NCBI RefSeq assembly: GCF_000507185.2
Contig: NZ_AYTM02000002.1
Coordinates: 3,817,501 to 3,881,500, forward strand
Source of the DNA: Pseudomonas syringae KCTC 12500
GTDB lineage: Bacteria; Pseudomonadota; Gammaproteobacteria; Pseudomonadales; Pseudomonadaceae
DNA: 64,000 nt
Reading direction: 5' to 3'
In this document: positions 18,061 through 27,029 of the stretch, piece after piece
Numbering within the stretch: the stretch's first letter is position 1
Layout of the letters: each line of letters starts with the position of its first letter
Made by a program: the position numbers and the translations under genes
The notes under the pieces: generated by a model
Told to the model about the DNA's origin: nothing
The model's input: the letters and a program-made list of their open reading frames with translations, nothing else
Database searches by the model: none

Positions 18061-18793
18061 GCTACGTGTCTTTGCCGGCCCAAACGGTTCAGGCAAAAGC
18101 ACCATCAAACGCATACTTGATCCTGACCTGATTTATATTTACGTCAATGCTGACGACCTTGAGCGTGAAGTGGGTGACAACGGGTTTCTGGATCTTTCTC
18201 CCTTTTCGATTGACGCTGACCAGCAGGCTTTCCGGACGTTTTTTTCGTCCCACCCCCTCATCGAAAGAGAGCAGTTGGCTTGCCAGGCTGAGCATTTCGT
18301 CATCACCGCCCAATCGCTATTGATTGAAGGCATCACCTTCACGTCCTACCACGCCTCGGTGGTTGCTGACTTCATCAGGCATCAATTGCTTGATCAGTCC
18401 GCCAGCTTCACGTTTGAGACGGTCATGTCAGATCGTTCCAAAGTGGAGTTCATCAAAAAAGCCAAGGCAATGGGATACCGGACCTATTTATATTTTGTCG
18501 CTACCGAAAACCCGAGTATCAATATCAACCGGATCGCGATTCGTGTTGGCGAGGGCGGGCATAATGTCACTCCGGAGAAGGTGCATACTCGTTATCACAG
18601 ATGCCTGGCGTTGCTGCCGGAGGCCATCCAGGCGACGAGCCGAGCCTACTTGTTTGATAACTCCGGAGATACGGCAGAGCTCGAAGCAGAAATCACAGAT
18701 GCTTCGATTGTCGAATACAAAGTTGACGAAGTCCCGGAGTGGTGCAAAGTCTCTATTGAAGAGCTTGAACGGCTTATCGATCCGCAACCTTAG
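18047..18793 (+). CDS. Zeta-toxin family P-loop kinase
   Basis: 248-aa protein with an N-terminal Walker A (GPNGSGKST, residues 11-19) and the overall layout of zeta/PezT-like proteins. In that family the activity is phosphorylation of UDP-N-acetylglucosamine, which blocks peptidoglycan synthesis. A substrate-side motif FETVMSDRSKVEFIKKA (about residues 126-142) matches the conserved TxxS/R region of the family. The start is GTG 18047 inside the upstream small gene, implying coupled translation. Chromosomal non-toxic kinases share the fold, so toxicity is not established. Confidence 0.82.
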   Translation: MPVPRLRVFAGPNGSGKSTIKRILDPDLIYIYVNADDLEREVGDNGFLDLSPFSIDADQQAFRTFFSSHPLIEREQLACQAEHFVITAQSLLIEGITFTSYHASVVADFIRHQLLDQSASFTFETVMSDRSKVEFIKKAKAMGYRTYLYFVATENPSININRIAIRVGEGGHNVTPEKVHTRYHRCLALLPEAIQATSRAYLFDNSGDTAELEAEITDASIVEYKVDEVPEWCKVSIEELERLIDPQP

Positions 18794-18849
18794 AAGTGTT
18801 TTTATCTGAGTACGAGCGCTTGGCTACCGATCGCAAAGCGCACATATGC

Positions 18850-19536
18850 TCACGCCTCATACCGCCGCCGCGCATCACTGAGCATGGAAATCGTCAGTTT
18901 GCGTACTTCCAGTTTGCTGATCTCTACATGGGAGCGAAGCAGCAATAATGCTTCGTCACGTTTACGCGCCTGAAGGGCATTGAGGATCGCGGCGTGTTCG
19001 AGGTAGGTATGTTCGATACGCGCGCTTTTGAAGAAGTCCAGGCGGCGCACGATGCGGATGCGCTCGGTCACTTCCTGGTGGATGCGGGCCATTTCCAGGT
19101 TGCCTGAAGCGGCCACCAGTTGGGTATGGAACTGTTCATCGAGGTCGGCGACTACTTGCATGTCTATCTGCCAGCTATCGCGATCGATCAACCAGTGTTG
19201 GCGCAGAACAGTGAGTTCCGGATGCACTTCGGCCGATGCACAGATGCGCTCGACCGCTGCGCACTCCAGCACGATGCGCAGATCGTAGAGCTGGTCGATC
19301 TGGTTGAAGTCCAGAGGCTTGACTGACCAGCCACGCCGGAACTCGACATCCAGATAGCCTTCGCGCTGCAGGCGGTAGAGCGCGTCACGCACTGGTGTTC
19401 GCGAGACCTGATAACGGTCGGCCAGTTGGGTTTCGGTGAAGCGATCGTAGGGCAGCAGGTAGAAGTCGAAAATCTCCTGCTTGAGCCGCCGATAGACGTC
19501 TTCAGCCAGCGCGTTGGTGGTGTTCGGGGAATTCAA
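18850..19536 (-). CDS. GntR/FCD-family regulator of the urea-oligomer operon
   Basis: 228-aa regulator. It has an N-terminal winged helix (LADRYQVSRTPVRDALYRLQ, about residues 37-56) and a C-terminal all-helical FCD ligand domain with the usual metal-site histidines (HTQLV, HEVTERI, HAAIL). It resembles the regulators encoded with hpx purine genes. The start appears to be TTG at 19536, overlapping the upstream stop by 4 bp, so it is the last gene of the operon. A TGTATACA palindrome of the FCD-GntR kind lies just upstream of the first gene of the operon (28851) and is its likely operator. Confidence 0.88.
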   Translation of the reverse strand: MNSPNTTNALAEDVYRRLKQEIFDFYLLPYDRFTETQLADRYQVSRTPVRDALYRLQREGYLDVEFRRGWSVKPLDFNQIDQLYDLRIVLECAAVERICASAEVHPELTVLRQHWLIDRDSWQIDMQVVADLDEQFHTQLVAASGNLEMARIHQEVTERIRIVRRLDFFKSARIEHTYLEHAAILNALQARKRDEALLLLRSHVEISKLEVRKLTISMLSDARRRYEA

Positions 19537-19928
19537 GGGCGTGGCTCCAGGCTGCTCAGGTCAATGCTGACATGTGCGGCAACGACTTTCCAGCCGCCCG
19601 CCAGTCGCGCCCAGGTCTGCATCTGCCGACCAAGGCGCTGAGTGACGCCATCATGAAACTCGGTACTGACCGTGGCGAAGTCTTCACCGAAGGTGCTCAC
19701 CACGGTACGCAGCAGCGTGCGTCCCGGTCCGACCGGCTGACACTGGCGTCGATAGCGAGCGATCGTGTCCGCGCCCAGCAGGTTCTCCGCGACGCCGTAG
19801 CGGACGGTCTGTTCGGAATTCCAGAAATACGCATCCAGCGTGCTCAGCTCATTGGCCAGCAGGGCGCGTTCGTAGTCGTGAAAGGCGTGGGTCACTTCAG
19901 CGACCACGTGGGGGAGGTTGATGTCCAT
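19533..19928 (-). CDS. HpxZ/AtzH-like SnoaL-fold protein (DUF3225)
   Basis: 131-aa NTF2/SnoaL-fold protein. Conserved stretches such as AYFWNSEQTVRYGVAENL and RTVVSTFGEDFATVSTEF match the oxalurate-catabolism protein HpxZ and the cyanurate-pathway protein AtzH. In that family AtzH is reported to turn 1,3-dicarboxyurea into allophanate. Here allophanate hydrolase is encoded in the same operon, so an AtzH-like step is the attractive reading; an oxalurate role is the alternative, though no oxalurate enzymes are next door. Start ATG 19928 overlaps the upstream stop by one base. Confidence 0.8.
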   Translation of the reverse strand: MDINLPHVVAEVTHAFHDYERALLANELSTLDAYFWNSEQTVRYGVAENLLGADTIARYRRQCQPVGPGRTLLRTVVSTFGEDFATVSTEFHDGVTQRLGRQMQTWARLAGGWKVVAAHVSIDLSSLEPRP

Positions 19929-20605
19929 CAAAGTGTGCTCCTTGTCAGCAGCGCCTGCTCCAGGTCCGTCAATGAGGTAACTCGGCCGACAATCCCGCCC
20001 TGTGCGGTGATCATCTCCAGCGTGGCCTGTTTGAACGCGGGAAAGTAGCTTTCGGTTGCGTCCTCGATCAGCAGGCAGCGATAACCCCGGTCGTTGGCTT
20101 CGCGCATGCTGGTCTGCACGCAGACTTCGGTGGTGACGCCGGCAAAGATCAAATGCGTGATTCCCGCTTCGCTCAGCCGTTGTTGCAGGTCGGTGGCGAA
20201 GAACATGCCTTTGCCGGGTTTGTCGATGACCCACTCGCCAGCGCGCGGCGCCAGGGTGTCGATAATCTGATTGCCAGGTTCGCCTCGAATCAGGATGCGT
20301 CCCATCGGACCGGGATCGCCGATGCGCAGGCCCGGCGAGCCATGGTCACGTTTGGCTTGCGGGCAATCGGCAAGGTCCGGACGATGTGATTCGCGGGTAT
20401 GGATCACTGCCATCCCCTCATTGCGGGCCAGCGTCAGCAGGCGTTGCACGGACGGTACGATGGCTTGCAACGGTGCGACATCGTTGCCCAGCGCGGCACC
20501 AAAGCCGCCGGGTTCGAGGAAATCGCGCTGCATGTCAATGATCACTACAGCGGTACGGGATGTATCGAAGGCGAAGCGGTCAGGCCGCGCATTGACCTTG
20601 ATCAT
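19928..20605 (-). CDS. Isochorismatase-like cysteine hydrolase, triuret-hydrolase-like candidate
   Basis: 225-aa cysteine hydrolase of the isochorismatase-like superfamily. The catalytic triad is visible: Asp in IIDMQRDF (about residue 24), Lys in IDKPGKGMF (about residue 131) and Cys in [11 protein letters not shown] (about residue 164). It is a clear paralogue of the biuret-hydrolase gene at 22140. Pairing with BiuH and AtzF, and features such as [12 protein letters not shown] and [13 protein letters not shown], resemble triuret hydrolase (TrtA) as I recall it. I assign triuret or a related urea oligomer only as a candidate substrate. It overlaps both neighbours by ATGA or TAATG-type junctions. 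Confidence 0.78.
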   Translation of the reverse strand: MIKVNARPDRFAFDTSRTAVVIIDMQRDFLEPGGFGAALGNDVAPLQAIVPSVQRLLTLARNEGMAVIHTRESHRPDLADCPQAKRDHGSPGLRIGDPGPMGRILIRGEPGNQIIDTLAPRAGEWVIDKPGKGMFFATDLQQRLSEAGITHLIFAGVTTEVCVQTSMREANDRGYRCLLIEDATESYFPAFKQATLEMITAQGGIVGRVTSLTDLEQALLTRSTL

Positions 20606-22143
20606 GCCGGTTCCCCCGCGAGATGCTCGGCCCCGGCCATGTGTCGGCCCAGCTCGGTACGGTCGGCGTCCGCTGCGCTGGTTTCAAACACCAGCTCGCC
20701 GTCGTGAATGACCACGATACGGTCTGCCAGGCTCAGCAGTTCGTCAAGGTCTTCACTGAGCAGCAGGACCGCTGTGCCGCTGTTGCGAGCGTCGATCAGG
20801 CGCTGGTGAATGAGCGCGACACTGGCGAAGTCCAGACCGAATACCGGGTTGGCGACGATCAGCACCGCGACGTCGTGGGTCAGTTCACGGGCCAATACAG
20901 CGCGCTGTACGTTGCCTCCGGACAAGGTGCCGATCGGCCGGTTCGGGTCGTTGGGCGATACCTGAAATTGCTCAATCAGGCTGCGTGCCTGGACACCTGC
21001 TGCGCGACGATCCAGGCGCCAGCCTTGGCGGCAGAGCGGCGGCTGGTCGAAATTGCGCAGGGCCAGGTTGTCAGCCACGCTGAATGTACCGATGCAGGCG
21101 TTGCGCAGGGGTTCTTCGGGCAGGCTGAACACGCGCAGGCGCTGCATCTGTTCACGCCGCGCGTGGTAAGGCTGGCCGTCGACCGCTATCTGCCCGGCGC
21201 TGAAGGCGCGCTGGCCGAGCAGCGCTTCGGTCAGTTCGCGCTGACCGTTGCCGGAGATACCTGCAACCCCGACGATCTCACCCGGGTAAACGGCCAGAGA
21301 CAGGTTTTTCACCGCCAGCGTGCCTTTGTCGCCAGGCACATCCAAGCCTGCCACCTGCAACTGCGGCGGGCGGGGCGCCATCGCCGGGCGCTCGGTGCTC
21401 ACCCCGCGTACCTGTGCCTCGCCCATCATCCACGCCGCCATCTGTTGCGTGGTGGTGTCAGCCACTGCCGCGCTGCCCACCCAGCGACCCTTGCGCAACA
21501 CAGTGACGTCATCGGCGTAGGTGCTGACTTCGCGAAACTTGTGGGTGATCATCAGGACGGTCAGTTCGCCACGGTGTGCCATCGCCTGCATCAGCCCCAG
21601 TACTTCGTCGGCTTCCTGCGGCGTGAGCACCGAAGTGGGTTCGTCGAGAATGACCAGTCGACGCTCCAGATACAGCTGTTTGAGGATTTCCAGTTTCTGC
21701 TTTTCGCCGGCCGCCAGGCTGCTGACCGGCCGATGGATGTCCAGCCGAAAAGGCATTTTTGCCATGAACGCTTCCAGGCGCTGGTGCTCGCTGGCCCAGT
21801 CGATACGCCAAGGCAGATCGCCGCGCGACAGCACCAGGTTTTCCGCCACGCTCAGGCCTGGCGCGACGGTGAAGTGCTGATACACCATGCCGATCTGCAA
21901 CTGATGAGAGTCGCGCGGGGTGCGAATCTCGTGTTCGCGGTTGTTGATCAGAATGCTGCCCGACTGCAGCGGGCTGTAGCCGATGATGCCTTTGACCAGT
22001 GTGCTCTTGCCGGCGCCGTTCTCGCCGAGCAGGGCGTGAACGGTGCCGGCGCGGACCTTGAAGGACACCTCGTCGAGTGCGCGAAACGCACCGAAATGCT
22101 TGCTGGCACCAATCGTCTCAAGGCTCGGGGCGCGCATGTTCAT
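20602..22143 (-). CDS. BMP-type ABC transporter ATPase (two nucleotide-binding domains)
   Basis: 513-aa fused double ABC ATPase of the simple-sugar/nucleoside (RbsA/YufO-like) class. The first domain has Walker [10 protein letters not shown] (about residue 38), the degenerate signature [10 protein letters not shown], and Walker B VILDEPTS. In the second domain the Walker A is altered (GISGNGQRE) and Walker B is degraded ([11 protein letters not shown]), while its signature LSGGNVQR is intact. This asymmetry is normal for the class. Start ATG 22143 overlaps the biuH stop by 4 bp; the frame extends upstream but only into biuH. It works with the permeases and binding protein at 23873-27014. Confidence 0.93.
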   Translation of the reverse strand: MNMRAPSLETIGASKHFGAFRALDEVSFKVRAGTVHALLGENGAGKSTLVKGIIGYSPLQSGSILINNREHEIRTPRDSHQLQIGMVYQHFTVAPGLSVAENLVLSRGDLPWRIDWASEHQRLEAFMAKMPFRLDIHRPVSSLAAGEKQKLEILKQLYLERRLVILDEPTSVLTPQEADEVLGLMQAMAHRGELTVLMITHKFREVSTYADDVTVLRKGRWVGSAAVADTTTQQMAAWMMGEAQVRGVSTERPAMAPRPPQLQVAGLDVPGDKGTLAVKNLSLAVYPGEIVGVAGISGNGQRELTEALLGQRAFSAGQIAVDGQPYHARREQMQRLRVFSLPEEPLRNACIGTFSVADNLALRNFDQPPLCRQGWRLDRRAAGVQARSLIEQFQVSPNDPNRPIGTLSGGNVQRAVLARELTHDVAVLIVANPVFGLDFASVALIHQRLIDARNSGTAVLLLSEDLDELLSLADRIVVIHDGELVFETSAADADRTELGRHMAGAEHLAGEPA

Positions 22144-22826
22144 GCTCCCAACAGGTCGCGAAGCATCGAGGAATGGCCGACGGCGCCGAACACGCCACCC
22201 TGCATTTTGACCATGCTCAGGGCCGCCGCATGGTTGCCAGGGTCGGTCGCCCCGCAGCAGTCTTCCAGCAGCAGGCACTCGAAGCCACGGTCATTGGCTT
22301 CGCGCAGGGTGGTGTGCACGCAGACATCGGTGGTGATGCCGGTCAGGATCAGATTGTCGATGCCGCGGGTGCGCAGGATCAGTTCCAGATCGGTGGCGCA
22401 GAAGGAGCCTTTGCCGGGCTTGTCGAGCACGATTTCGCCGGGCAGCGGTGCCAGCTCGTCGATGATTTCCCAGCCCGGCTCGCCCCGTACCAGAATCTTG
22501 CCGCACGGACCTGGGTCGCCGATTCCCGCGCCGATGCGCTGCGAGCGCCAGCGTTTGTTGGCGGGCAAGTCACTGAGGTCCGGGCGATGGCCTTCGCGGG
22601 TGTGGATGATGGTGAAGCCCAGCGGGCGCATCGCGGCGAGCAGCGCCTTGATCGGCTCGATGGGCGCTCGGGTTAGTGCCAGGTCGTAACCCATGCTGTC
22701 CACGTAGCCGCCGACGCCGCAGAAATCGGTCTGCATGTCGATCACGATCAAGGCCGTGTTGTGCGCATGTAATTGCCCGTTCCAGGGCCAAGGGTAGGGC
22801 GCCGATGCAATATGACGTTCGCTCAT
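22140..22826 (-). CDS. biuH: Biuret amidohydrolase
   Basis: 228-aa isochorismatase-like cysteine hydrolase. The triad is Asp in [10 protein letters not shown] (about residue 30), Lys in [13 protein letters not shown] (about 141) and Cys in [11 protein letters not shown] (about 174). Long identical-looking stretches ([42 protein letters not shown]) match my recollection of the Rhizobium leguminosarum biuret hydrolase, which converts biuret to allophanate and ammonia. The allophanate hydrolase AtzF at 27030 would finish the route. RutB-like ureidoacrylate hydrolases are relatives, but the rut genes are absent here. Start ATG 22826. Confidence 0.88.
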   Translation of the reverse strand: MSERHIASAPYPWPWNGQLHAHNTALIVIDMQTDFCGVGGYVDSMGYDLALTRAPIEPIKALLAAMRPLGFTIIHTREGHRPDLSDLPANKRWRSQRIGAGIGDPGPCGKILVRGEPGWEIIDELAPLPGEIVLDKPGKGSFCATDLELILRTRGIDNLILTGITTDVCVHTTLREANDRGFECLLLEDCCGATDPGNHAAALSMVKMQGGVFGAVGHSSMLRDLLGA

Positions 22827-22830
22827 GGCG

Positions 22831-23847
22831 TTACTCCTTCCAACTGCTGGGGGTGGGGTTGAAGTCGCGCTCCGGGGCTGCAAAACCACACGAGCTGCCA
22901 TCGGTATGCACGACGTCGTCTTCCCACGGTAGACGGTACTGGCCTGCGCTCAGATCGTGCATGTAGGTGTAAGGACAGTCGCGTGCGCCGCCCTTGACCG
23001 CCACATAGCCGCGATGCCCGAATTGATAGATGTTGTTCTCCACGCCCCAGTGCACACGGGCTTCGCGGACCAGATCGGGGCGCAGTTCGCAGCAGACGAT
23101 TTCGTCGGCCCGGCCACCCCCTTCAGCCATGATCGTGCCGTCGAAGTCGACAAACATCGCTTCGCCCATGGAGTCGAACGTGCCGTCGGAGCCGCACATG
23201 CAGACGCTTGCGGTCTGCATCAGGTTGGTGAAGGCGTTGCTCTGATTGGTGATCTTCCACGAGTGGCGGATCGGTGCGGTGTAACCCGCAGTGCGCAGCA
23301 TGATGTCGGCGCCCTTGTAGGCGCACTCGCGGGCCATTTCCGGGAACATGCCGTCGTGGCAGATGATCAGCGCCAGCTTGCTGCCGCGCGGTCCGTCGCA
23401 GACCGGAATACCCAGATCGCCCGGCTCCCACGGTTCGGCCGGCACCCACGGGTGCAGTTTGCGGTAGTACAGGCGGATCTCTCCAAGGTCATCGACGATC
23501 AGGCCACTGTTGAAGGGGTTGCCGTGCGGGTTGGCTTCCATGATCGAGAAGCAGCCCCATATCCGGTGCGCCTTGCACGCCTCGCGCAGCGCGATCACTT
23601 CCGGGCCGTCGAGGCTGCACATGATCTCTGGTGCCGTGCTCATCGACAGGCCGTGCAACGAGTATTCGGGAAATACGATCAGGTCCATGCCCGGGTTGCT
23701 GCGTCGCGCCTTGGCAACCATGCCGACCACTTTCTGTGTCTGCGCCCACAACGCCTCGCGCGTATGCGGATCGGGCAGCGCCAGTTGCGCCAGGCCGATC
23801 ACCACGCCATTGGGCGACTTGTTCAAACCACCAAGACCACTGGCCAT
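22831..23847 (-). CDS. Formamidase-like amidase (nitrilase superfamily)
   Basis: 338-aa nitrilase-superfamily hydrolase of the AmiF/AmiE group. The Glu-Lys-Cys triad is visible: Glu in VFPEYSLHG (about residue 60), Lys in YYRKLHPW (about 133) and Cys in [10 protein letters not shown] (about 166). Those positions and the length fit AmiF, which makes formate and ammonia from formamide. Why it sits in a biuret operon is unclear; it could clear a formylated urea side product or act on another small amide. It is 4 bp upstream of biuH and 25 bp after the permease gene. Confidence 0.85.
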   Translation of the reverse strand: MASGLGGLNKSPNGVVIGLAQLALPDPHTREALWAQTQKVVGMVAKARRSNPGMDLIVFPEYSLHGLSMSTAPEIMCSLDGPEVIALREACKAHRIWGCFSIMEANPHGNPFNSGLIVDDLGEIRLYYRKLHPWVPAEPWEPGDLGIPVCDGPRGSKLALIICHDGMFPEMARECAYKGADIMLRTAGYTAPIRHSWKITNQSNAFTNLMQTASVCMCGSDGTFDSMGEAMFVDFDGTIMAEGGGRADEIVCCELRPDLVREARVHWGVENNIYQFGHRGYVAVKGGARDCPYTYMHDLSAGQYRLPWEDDVVHTDGSSCGFAAPERDFNPTPSSWKE

Positions 23848-23872
23848 GCAATGCCTCCTCGAAAAGATCAGT

Positions 23873-24793
23873 TCATCGCGTCAGGCTGAGTTCGCCAGGC
23901 GCGCCGTTCAACGTGCGACCACGGCGACAGGTGGCGTACATCACCACCAGCGTCAGCGCATAAGGTGCTGCGGCAAACAGGTAATAGCCGCTGCTGATAC
24001 CGACCGCTTGCAGGGCCGGGCCGATGGCTCCGGCGGCGCCGAACAGCAACGACGCCCACAGACACGCCAACGGGCGCCAACGGGCAAAGATCACCAGCGC
24101 CACGGCCATCAGCCCCTGACCGCTGGACAGTCCTTCGTTCCAGCTGCCGGGGTAGTAGAGCGACAGGTAGGCGCCGCCGATACCGGCCAGCCCGCCGCCG
24201 ACCGCAGTGGCCACAATGCGTACCTTGAGCGGTCGATAGCCCAGCGCCTGAGCGGTTTCGGCATGGTCGCCGACCAGACGCAGCATCAGCCCCCAGCGCG
24301 TGGTGCGCAGCCCCCAGTGCAGAACGAACGCCAGTGCTGCACCGACGAAGAACAGCACATTGATGTTCAATGCCGAGCGCACGCGTTCTTCGCTGCTCCA
24401 GGCGCCCAGCGCCAGTGAAGGCAGCATGGGCGCCTGTGGCTGGATAAAGGCTTTGCCGAGAAAGAACGCCAGGCCGGTGCCGAGCAGGATCAGTGCGATG
24501 CCGAACGCGATGTCGTTAACCCGTGGCAACGAGCACGCCAACCCATGCAGCAGGCCCAGCAGAACGCCGACCCCGGCAGCCGCACCGACGCCCAGCCACG
24601 CCGAGCCGCTGAGGCATGCGACGGCATATCCGGACATGGCGCCAGCCACCAGAATGCCCTCCAGCCCCAAGTTGATCCGGCCACTCTTTTCGGTCAGGCA
24701 TTCGCCCAGGCTGACGAACAGAAAAGGTGTGCCGACGCGGATGGCACCGGCCAGCAGGGCGAGCAGAAAGGTAGTCAGGTCGATATCAGCCAT
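23873..24793 (-). CDS. BMP-type ABC transporter permease 2
   Basis: 306-aa inner-membrane permease with about eight hydrophobic helices, of the BPD_transp_2 (YufQ-like) family. The conserved loop GRINLGLEGILVAGAMSGY (about residues 33-51) and TRWGLMLRLVGDHAETAQALGY (about 165-186, the EAA-like coupling loop) are typical. It forms a heterodimer with the product of 24786. Its start overlaps that gene's stop by 8 bp. Nucleoside-type importers share this architecture, but the operon suggests uptake of a urea oligomer. Confidence 0.92.
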   Translation of the reverse strand: MADIDLTTFLLALLAGAIRVGTPFLFVSLGECLTEKSGRINLGLEGILVAGAMSGYAVACLSGSAWLGVGAAAGVGVLLGLLHGLACSLPRVNDIAFGIALILLGTGLAFFLGKAFIQPQAPMLPSLALGAWSSEERVRSALNINVLFFVGAALAFVLHWGLRTTRWGLMLRLVGDHAETAQALGYRPLKVRIVATAVGGGLAGIGGAYLSLYYPGSWNEGLSSGQGLMAVALVIFARWRPLACLWASLLFGAAGAIGPALQAVGISSGYYLFAAAPYALTLVVMYATCRRGRTLNGAPGELSLTR

Positions 24794-25895
24794 GTTGCAG
24801 TGCTCCCTTGTCGAGCGGCGCAGGCGCCGCCGTCAGCCTGATCTTCCAGGCGGCGATACGCCCACCCAGGGCTTCCCAGAGCAGCAGATTGGTGAACAGC
24901 AGACCTTCAAGAATCAGCGTGGTGGCGTCCGGCAGACCGAGCCGTCGCTGCAGCAGTCCGCCACTGGCTTCCAGCCCGCCGAGCAGGATGGCGCAGACGA
25001 TAATTGCCAGCGGATGATGGCGAGCGGCGAAGGCCACGAGGATGCCGCTGGTGCCATAGCCTGCGATCAGCGCGGCGTTGGCGCTGCCTTGCACTGCGGT
25101 GACCTCGAACATGCCGGCCAGACCCGCCGCCGCACCGCCCAGCAGGCAACTGAGCATGATCAGCCGGTCCACGGGCAAGCCGATCATCAGCGCAGTACGC
25201 ATGTTGCCGCCGACCACGGCGAGGGCAAAACCCTTGACGCTGTGGCGCACCAGTACATACGCCAGCAGACAGGCGACGACGCCCGCCACCAGGCCCCAGT
25301 GCACCTCGAAACTGTCGCTGATCGTGCCGATCATATAGGCATCGTCCAGCGGCGGCGTCGAAGGCTTGTTCAGGCTTGCCGGGTCGCGCAGGGGGCCTTC
25401 CACCAACTGCCGGAACAGTGCCAGGGCGATGTACGAAAGCAGCAGGCTGCTGATCGTTTCATTGACCCCGCGCCGCTGGCGCATCCAGCCACTCAGGCCG
25501 ATCCACAGGGCGCCCACGGTCATTGCCGCGACGGCCATGCAGGCGAGCATCAAAGCGGCTGGCAGATGGCTGAGCCACAAGGGTGTCACTGCGGCAGCCA
25601 GCCCGCCCAGTACCAGCGCGCCTTCACCGCCGATGATGATCAGCCCGGCCCGTGCGGGCAGGGCGACGCACAGCGCGGTCAGCATCAGCGGCGCGGCGCG
25701 TTGCAAGGTGTTTTCCAGCGCGAACCACGAGCCGAACGCGCCTTCGCCGACCAGCTGCAGCGCCTGCCAGGCAGGCTTGCCCTGAACCGCCAGAAACAGC
25801 CCGAACAGCACGCACGAGGAAAACACCGCCAGCACCGTAGGCAGCCCCGGCAACAAAGCGCTGGCCAGGCGGCGCAGACTTATCGATGAACTCAT
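24786..25895 (-). CDS. BMP-type ABC transporter permease 1
   Basis: 369-aa permease of the YufP-like class with about nine or ten hydrophobic helices. The long N-terminal region and the KGFALAVVGGNMRTALMIGL coupling loop (about residues 226-245) are characteristic. It partners the 306-aa permease downstream. It sits 9 bp after the binding-protein gene, consistent with one transcript. Substrate choice rests with the binding protein. Confidence 0.92.
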   Translation of the reverse strand: MSSSISLRRLASALLPGLPTVLAVFSSCVLFGLFLAVQGKPAWQALQLVGEGAFGSWFALENTLQRAAPLMLTALCVALPARAGLIIIGGEGALVLGGLAAAVTPLWLSHLPAALMLACMAVAAMTVGALWIGLSGWMRQRRGVNETISSLLLSYIALALFRQLVEGPLRDPASLNKPSTPPLDDAYMIGTISDSFEVHWGLVAGVVACLLAYVLVRHSVKGFALAVVGGNMRTALMIGLPVDRLIMLSCLLGGAAAGLAGMFEVTAVQGSANAALIAGYGTSGILVAFAARHHPLAIIVCAILLGGLEASGGLLQRRLGLPDATTLILEGLLFTNLLLWEALGGRIAAWKIRLTAAPAPLDKGALQHG

Positions 25896-25904
25896 GAACG
25901 TTCC

Positions 25905-27014
25905 TCAGAGCTGGCCAAGCACGCCTTCGACCAGGTAATTCATGCTCTCCAGAGCAATGTCGGTCTGGCCTTGGGCAACACCATCGGCAATCACCACGTT
26001 GCCCTTGTTGTCCTTGAGCGGGCCTTTGAAAATCACGAACTGACCGGCCATCATCTGCGCCTTGATGGCATCGGCTTTCTGCCTGGCGTCGGCCGTGACC
26101 GCAGGCCCGTAGGCAGACGTTTTCACGAAGCCTTCCTTGAGCCCGCCGCGCAGGAAGTTGATCATCGGCGCGCCGCTCTGGGCTGCTGCGACGTGAGCAC
26201 GATAAGGCGTCTCCCAGTTCCATTCGGCACCGGTCAGGTAGCCCTTGGGCGCCAGCGCAGCCTGGCTGGCGTGGTAGCCACAGGTCATCACGCCGCGTTT
26301 TTCAGCCGTCTCGACGATCACCTTGGGCCCGTCGACATGGCAGGTCAGCACGTCACAACCCTGGTCGATCAGGCCGTTGGCAGCTTCTGCTTCCTTGACC
26401 GGCAGCGACCAGTCACCGGTGAAGATTACTGTGGTGACGATGCTCGGGTCGACCGAGCGGGCACCCATGGCGAACGCGTTCAGGTTGCGCAGCACTTGCG
26501 GCACAGGTTTTGCGGCGACGAAACCGAGCTTTTTGCTCTTGCTCATGTGCCCGGCGATCACGCCGTTGAGGTATTGCGCTTCGTCGATGTAACCGAAAAA
26601 GCTCCCCGCGTTCATCGGGTCGCGACCTTTCTGCCAGAGACCGCCGCAGTGCGCGAAACGGACGTCGGGGTACTTTTTGGCGACCTTGACCACGTGCGGT
26701 TCGAAATAGCCGAACGAGGTCGGGAAAATCAACGTGGCGCCGTCCTGACGGATCATGGCTTCCATGGTCTTCTGTACGGCCACGGTTTCCGGAACGTTTT
26801 CTTCCTCGATCACTTTGACGTTGGGCAGCGTCTTGATGATGGCCGCTGCCTGAGCGTGGGCCTGGTTGTAACCAAAGTCGTCGCGAGCGCCGACGTAGAT
26901 GAAACCCACTACCAGCGGCGCATCGGCTGAATAGGCGCGACCGAAAGGCAGCGCTGCGCTCAGGCCGATAATGCCCGCCAACTTGATGAAACTGCGACGA
27001 TCAACATTCGACAT
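25905..27014 (-). CDS. BMP-family ABC transporter substrate-binding protein (Tat signal)
   Basis: 369-aa periplasmic binding protein of the basic-membrane-protein (PnrA) family, usually nucleoside binders. The N-terminus has a twin-arginine signal (DRRSFIKLAG, residues 5-14) with cleavage after about residue 30, so the folded protein is probably exported by Tat. Family motifs include DDFGYNQAHAQAA, YPDVRFAHCGG and QGCDVLTCHVDGP. As the operon is for urea-oligomer breakdown, the ligand may be biuret, triuret or a related ureide, but this is inference. SD GAGGT precedes the ATG at 27014. Confidence 0.92.
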   Translation of the reverse strand: MSNVDRRSFIKLAGIIGLSAALPFGRAYSADAPLVVGFIYVGARDDFGYNQAHAQAAAIIKTLPNVKVIEEENVPETVAVQKTMEAMIRQDGATLIFPTSFGYFEPHVVKVAKKYPDVRFAHCGGLWQKGRDPMNAGSFFGYIDEAQYLNGVIAGHMSKSKKLGFVAAKPVPQVLRNLNAFAMGARSVDPSIVTTVIFTGDWSLPVKEAEAANGLIDQGCDVLTCHVDGPKVIVETAEKRGVMTCGYHASQAALAPKGYLTGAEWNWETPYRAHVAAAQSGAPMINFLRGGLKEGFVKTSAYGPAVTADARQKADAIKAQMMAGQFVIFKGPLKDNKGNVVIADGVAQGQTDIALESMNYLVEGVLGQL

Positions 27015-27029
27015 GTGTGCTACCTCGGG

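Noticed and set aside
20623..22689. Plus-strand open frame of 688 codons opposite the transporter ATPase and biuH
   Set aside because: It runs antisense to two genes with clear catalytic motifs and has the His/Gln/Arg-rich composition of a high-GC mirror frame; no domain is visible.
24300..25889. Plus-strand open frame of 529 codons opposite the permease genes
   Set aside because: Mirror of two multi-helix permeases; composition is Arg/Gln/Pro-rich with no domain.
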